DNA of 25,050 nucleotides from CAYQAJ01 sp964415245 (GTDB lineage Bacteria > Planctomycetota > Planctomycetia > Pirellulales > Pirellulaceae): positions 1 through 25,050 of the forward strand of contig CAYQAJ010000044.1 of assembly GCA_964415245.1 (NCBI GenBank), given 5' to 3'. The number at the start of each line of letters is the position of its first letter. Position 1 is the first letter of the stretch. Of the stretch, positions 21,770 to 25,050 are shown one piece after another. Under the pieces are notes generated by a model. That model was not told where the DNA came from. It did not search any database and worked only from the letters and a program-made list of their open reading frames with translations. The position numbers and the translations under genes were made by a program.

Positions 21770-23911
21770 TCACGGATAGAAGCGGCGGCCTTCTTTGGCC
21801 ATTTCGAGCAGATAGTCGGTGGGCTGGAATCGCATGCCCAGGTGCTCGAACGGTTTGAGCATTTCGACAACCTTCGCCGCACCGATCGTATCGGCCCAGA
21901 ACAGAAGTCCCCCCTGAAACGGCGGGAAGCCCAGGCCGAAGATCAGGCCGAAGTCGATATCGCGCACGTCGCGGACGATTTTTTCCTCGAGCAGTCGCGT
22001 CGCCTCCAGCAACATGGGGAGAAAGAGGCGATGGGTGATCTGTTCGCGTGTCGCACCGCCGTTGTCGCGGTGATACTGGGCGATGATGGCGTCGACCTTG
22101 GGGTCGGGCTCGGGCTGTCGCTTGGGGTTGTCGTACGAGAAGAAGCCCGCACCGCTCTTTTGCCCCAACCTTCCGGCCTTGACCAGCGCGGGAAGAACGG
22201 GCGACGCCACCACGTGCTTGGGGAACGCTTCCCACATGGTGCGACCGGCGAACAGGGCAGTGTCCAACCCCACCATGTCGTAGAGCAGGATCGGACCGAC
22301 CGGCATGCCGAACGCCGTGGCGGCCTTGTCCACGTCGCGTATCGAAACGCCTTCGCACAACAGCTCCTGCGCCTCGTTCATGTATTGCATCAAGAGCCGG
22401 TTGACTAAAAAGCCCGGGCTGTCGTTGACGACGATGGGCAGCTTGCCGATCCGCTTGGCGTATGCCACGGCCGTGACGACGGTGGCGTCGCTGGTCTTCT
22501 CGCCGCGAATCACCTCGACCAGCTTCATGCGGCGGACCGGATTGAAGAAGTGAATGCCGCAGAATCGCTCGGGGTGCTTCAGCTTGGCCGCCAGCCGCGT
22601 GATGGGAATCGTCGACGTGTTGGAAGCCAGCACCGCGTCGGGTCGCAGGCGGGGCTCGATCTTCGCGTACAGCGCCTGCTTCACTTCCGCGTTTTCCACC
22701 ACCGCTTCGAGCATGAGATCGCAGCGAGCGAGATCTTCGTCGGCGAAACGCACGTTCAGCAGCGGGCTCAGCTCCATGGCACGAGCAGCATCCGTGCCAC
22801 CAAGCTTTCTGTTGTACGACGCCTCCTCGAGTGCGTTGCGAAGGCCTCGGGCCAGTGCATCGGGCGCCGCGTCGCTGAGGATGACGGGAAGGCCATTCTT
22901 GATCGTTGCGGCTGCGATGCCCGAGCCCATCAGGCCGGCGCCCACGATGCCCACGGTTTCCAGCTTTCCCGGCTGGATGCCGTCGCCCGACAGGCCCGTG
23001 TCCTTTTTGAGTCGCTCCTGCAAAAAGAACACGTTGAGCAGGGCGCGGTTGACGGGCGAGCCGAACAGCCCGGACATCCGCTGGGCCTCGAGCAGACAAG
23101 CGGCATCGAGGTCGCTGCCGGCGGCTTCGAGCATGACTTCTAGTGCCGCTTGCGGGGCGGGATACTGCCCTTTGGTTTTCTCGCGAATGAGAGCCGAGGC
23201 GGTGGCACCCAGGAAACCCAGCTCGGTGTCGGAAATCGTAAGGGGACGCGACCACTGCTTGCGGTCTTCGCGATAGCGGCCGCTGACCTGCTCGCTGCGG
23301 ACCATGTCGATCGACGCAGCCAGAAGGCGATCGACGGCGACGACGTCGTCGGCCAGGCCCATGGCCGCGGCCGCCCACGCGTCGACCGAGTCGCCGCCGG
23401 TGATCATCTCAACGGCGTTGCTCAGTCCGATCATGCGTGGGGCGCGCGCCGTCCCGCCCCATCCCGGGAACAGCCCGAGCTTCACTTCGGGGAATCCGAT
23501 CTCGGTTTTGGGCTGGTCGCTGAGCACGCGTCGGTCGCACCACACCGCCAGTTCGGCGCCGCCCCCCAGGCATAGGCCGTCAATGGCGGCTACCGTGACG
23601 AACGGGCATTCGGCGAGCCGGGCAAACAGCGATTGCCCGCGGCGACAAATGGCCACGACCTCTTCCCTCGGCACGTCGAGCGACGCGGCGAACTCGCGCA
23701 GGTCGGCCCCCGCGATGAACGTTCCCGGTTTGCCCGACGCGATCACCAGCCCCGCCAGATCGTCGCGCTTCTGTAGCTTGTCGAGGTGTGTGGAGAACTC
23801 ATCCAGTACGCTCCGGGAAAGGATGTTGGCCCCTTTGCCGGGCATGTCGAAGGAGAGGAGGGCGATGTCGGTCTCGTGCATCGACACCGTGATCGTAGGC
23901 GGCGACGGCAT
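21770..23911 (-). CDS. fadB: Fatty-acid oxidation multifunctional protein (enoyl-CoA hydratase / 3-hydroxyacyl-CoA dehydrogenase)
   Basis: Two enzymes are fused in 713 aa. The hydratase half has the oxyanion-hole stretch FIAGADLREFA and GLCLGGGAEL, with catalytic Glu120 and Glu142 (IGFPEVKLGLFPGWGGT); their spacing is two residues more than in E. coli FadB. The dehydrogenase half has the NAD-binding loop VGIVGAGLMGSGIA (about 320-333) and catalytic His454 in FCGIHFFNPVRRMKLVEVI. C-terminal 3HCDH domains follow, with NDSPGFLVNRLLM and GFPPFQGG. It should convert enoyl-CoA to 3-ketoacyl-CoA for the thiolase encoded next. The start at 23911 (MPSPPTITV) is used; the ATG at 23881 is an alternative, and neither has a strong ribosome site. 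A fadB-fadA order in one operon is usual. Confidence 0.93.
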   Translation of the reverse strand: MPSPPTITVSMHETDIALLSFDMPGKGANILSRSVLDEFSTHLDKLQKRDDLAGLVIASGKPGTFIAGADLREFAASLDVPREEVVAICRRGQSLFARLAECPFVTVAAIDGLCLGGGAELAVWCDRRVLSDQPKTEIGFPEVKLGLFPGWGGTARAPRMIGLSNAVEMITGGDSVDAWAAAAMGLADDVVAVDRLLAASIDMVRSEQVSGRYREDRKQWSRPLTISDTELGFLGATASALIREKTKGQYPAPQAALEVMLEAAGSDLDAACLLEAQRMSGLFGSPVNRALLNVFFLQERLKKDTGLSGDGIQPGKLETVGIVGAGLMGSGIAAATIKNGLPVILSDAAPDALARGLRNALEEASYNRKLGGTDAARAMELSPLLNVRFADEDLARCDLMLEAVVENAEVKQALYAKIEPRLRPDAVLASNTSTIPITRLAAKLKHPERFCGIHFFNPVRRMKLVEVIRGEKTSDATVVTAVAYAKRIGKLPIVVNDSPGFLVNRLLMQYMNEAQELLCEGVSIRDVDKAATAFGMPVGPILLYDMVGLDTALFAGRTMWEAFPKHVVASPVLPALVKAGRLGQKSGAGFFSYDNPKRQPEPDPKVDAIIAQYHRDNGGATREQITHRLFLPMLLEATRLLEEKIVRDVRDIDFGLIFGLGFPPFQGGLLFWADTIGAAKVVEMLKPFEHLGMRFQPTDYLLEMAKEGRRFYP

Positions 23912-24319
23912 AAGTATCGTTTACTCGGTGAGGTTGGGGGCGCCGTGGCCGGGCCTCTGCCGAGCATGGGGGGCCGCCACTCTCAAAATGCTAACGACCG
24001 ACCGCCCGGTCGGAAACCCCCAGCGGAGGTAAGCACCAAATCTCAAATCTCAATGACCAATTGTGACGCGCCGCGACCGTACTCATTTGGTCATTGGTGC
24101 CTGGTCATTGGTCAGTCGTTTGTCATTAGTCGTTCGCTGTTAGGTGGTTGTGGCGCGACAGGCCGCTGATTGCCTGGCCGATGGAGTGAGAGCCTATCCG
24201 AAAACCGTCCGGAGAAGGGGACAGGCACATTTTGCTCCGCGCGTTCCGCAATGGGAGAGAGCCGACCCGCCATCCGCTTCGCAAAATGAGCCAGTCCCCG
24301 ACGATTTTCGGATAGGCTT
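23912..24319. other. 408-bp spacer upstream of fadB
   Basis: It contains the inverted heptamer arrays (24038-24141) and palindromic element copy 3. The first 125 bp next to fadB must hold its promoter, but no convincing -35/-10 pair was seen. Confidence 0.6.
24038..24141. repeat. Largest inverted heptamer array
   Basis: The left arm has AAATCTC (24038), AAATCTC (24045), AATGACC (24052) and AATTGTG (24059). The right arm continues on a 7-bp period from 24086: TTTGGTC, ATTGGTG, CCTGGTC, ATTGGTC, AGTCGTT, TGTCATT, AGTCGTT and CGCTGTT. CAATGACCAA (24051-24060) pairs perfectly with TTGGTCATTG (24087-24096). Confidence 0.8.
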
Positions 24320-24322
24320 CTA
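24190..24322. repeat. Palindromic element, copy 3
   Basis: Outer arms AGCCTATCCGAAAACCGTC (24191-24209) and GACGATTTTCGGATAGGCT (24300-24318) pair at 18 of 19 positions. Inner arms GGGGACAGGCACATTTTGC (24217-24235) and GCAAAATGAGCCAGTCCCC (24281-24299) pair at 17 of 19 and are identical to those of copy 1. The right end runs into the TAG stop of the next gene at 24320-24322. Confidence 0.9.
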
Positions 24323-25050
24323 GAAGCTCGGCCGATCGTCGCGCGCCGTCACCACGCCCCCTCGACTGTACCACTCTTTCCAACGCAGGGTTTGCGAGTG
24401 ATCGTCGTCGCGCGCCGTTCCGCCGGCCGCTCCGATGTCCTGCCCGGTGATTCTGGGCAGGGCTACCAGCGCGGCGTGGCGCACGCTCGGCTCGTCGTCG
24501 AGAAGCCGCACCAGTGCCGTCGCGAACAGGGGATCGGTCAGTTCGCCCATCGTCTGGGCCGCCATCCGGCGAACCGACGCCTCACGATCCAACGACAGCC
24601 TGTCGAGCGCCGCCGGTCCGCTCGACACGCCCAACTGCGAGAGCGCCTTGGCCGCCGCGATGCGCACGGTCTTGTCCGACGAGGTCAAGCAGAGCATCAG
24701 CGGCGGCGCGGCTTCGCGGGAGTTGCTTTGCCCCAGCGCGGCAGCCGCCGCTTTGACGACGTCGACTTCGATTGCGGACAACAGCGGTTCCAAGGCACTG
24801 ACGTGCCTCGGCGCCGCGTGGTCTTCCAAGTAACGGCACGCCGCCAATCGAACGGATGCTGCCTCGTGCAGCAGCGCCGTATACGCGAGACGATCGGCCG
24901 CCTCTCCCTCGAAGTTGGACACGGCTGCGAGCAGGTCGTGCCACACCGCCGCATCGGACTGGCGCTGCGCGATGTCCGCCATCCGCTGCACAACGAGCGG
25001 CCGAAGCGGAGCCGCGAGCGAACGCCGCGACAGCCAGCTTGCCGCGGCGC
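24320..25050 (-). CDS. HEAT-repeat protein, C-terminal part (5' end outside window)
   Basis: The frame stays open to the window edge, so only the last 242 residues are visible. The GTG at 24991 is not needed as a start. Successive helical repeats of about 30 residues are clear: SVRLAACRYLEDHAAPRHVS, VVKAAAAALGQSNSREAAPP, TVRIAAAKALSQLG, SVRRMAAQTMGELTDPLFAT and SVRHAALVALPRITGQDIGA. Each has the V-R-x-A-A signature of HEAT/PBS-lyase-like repeats, which mostly serve as protein-binding scaffolds. The tail ends WKEWYSRGGVVTARDDRPSF and shows the W-x-x-W-Y pattern often found at the end of such planctomycete proteins. The stop codon is provided by the end of palindromic element copy 3. Location and partner cannot be judged without the N-terminus. 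Confidence 0.85.
   Translation of the reverse strand, partial: AAASWLSRRSLAAPLRPLVVQRMADIAQRQSDAAVWHDLLAAVSNFEGEAADRLAYTALLHEAASVRLAACRYLEDHAAPRHVSALEPLLSAIEVDVVKAAAAALGQSNSREAAPPLMLCLTSSDKTVRIAAAKALSQLGVSSGPAALDRLSLDREASVRRMAAQTMGELTDPLFATALVRLLDDEPSVRHAALVALPRITGQDIGAAGGTARDDDHSQTLRWKEWYSRGGVVTARDDRPSF

Noticed and set aside
21684..23378. 564-codon frame in another minus-strand phase of fadB
   Set aside because: fadB is unambiguous by catalytic motifs; this frame is arginine-rich and has no similarity to known folds.

Overview
The window is about 25 kb of high-GC, densely coding DNA whose gene content points to a planctomycete, most likely of the Pirellulales. The evidence is a pair of DUF1559 proteins, a seven-motif FG-GAP/VCBS secreted protein, a BBP7-like outer-membrane barrel, a membrane protein that starts with NPYQSP, HEAT-repeat exported proteins, and intergenic spaces full of short dispersed repeats. 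No tRNA, rRNA, CRISPR array or intact transposase gene was seen. The assignment rests on remembered family distribution, not on a search.

Left part (1-7930, plus strand): the 3' end of a DUF1559 gene, a complete 845-aa DUF1559 fusion protein, a secreted FG-GAP/VCBS propeller, a probable Tat-exported DUF2330 protein, and a two-CXXCH di-haem oxidoreductase with a calcium-motif tail. Nearly all of these products are predicted to be exported.

Middle part (7930-13540) looks like an accessory or remodelled region. It holds two separate hicBA toxin-antitoxin modules, both in antitoxin-first order and each with a candidate promoter/operator palindrome. It also holds a decayed copy of the 3' end of the di-haem oxidoreductase gene, an AT-richer 92-aa gene coupled by ATGA to a headless ORF, a family 5 uracil-DNA glycosylase, an 820-bp repeat-filled spacer, the BBP7-like porin and a CDGSH iron-sulfur protein.

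Right part (13656-25050, all minus strand): a HEAT-repeat exported protein, the NPYQSP membrane protein, and a DUF4140/DUF4139 exported protein with its own intrinsic terminator. A possible four-gene run follows: fadB-like, fadA-like thiolase, a Cache-HAMP hybrid-free histidine kinase and a GTGA-coupled single-domain response regulator. This would pair beta-oxidation with a two-component system. The window ends inside another HEAT-repeat gene.

The most unusual content is non-coding. (1) Arrays of 7-bp units occur in four intergenic places (5876-5964, 10246-10273, 10837-10916, 24038-24141), usually with about four units per arm and often in inverted arrangement. (2) A palindromic element of about 95-175 bp occurs three times (7990-8085, 10791-10964, 24190-24322); two copies have inner arms identical over 19 of 19 bases, and the ends of two copies carry the stop codon of the adjacent gene. 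One heptamer array is nested inside one palindromic element, and another supplies the only start codons available to the di-haem oxidoreductase.
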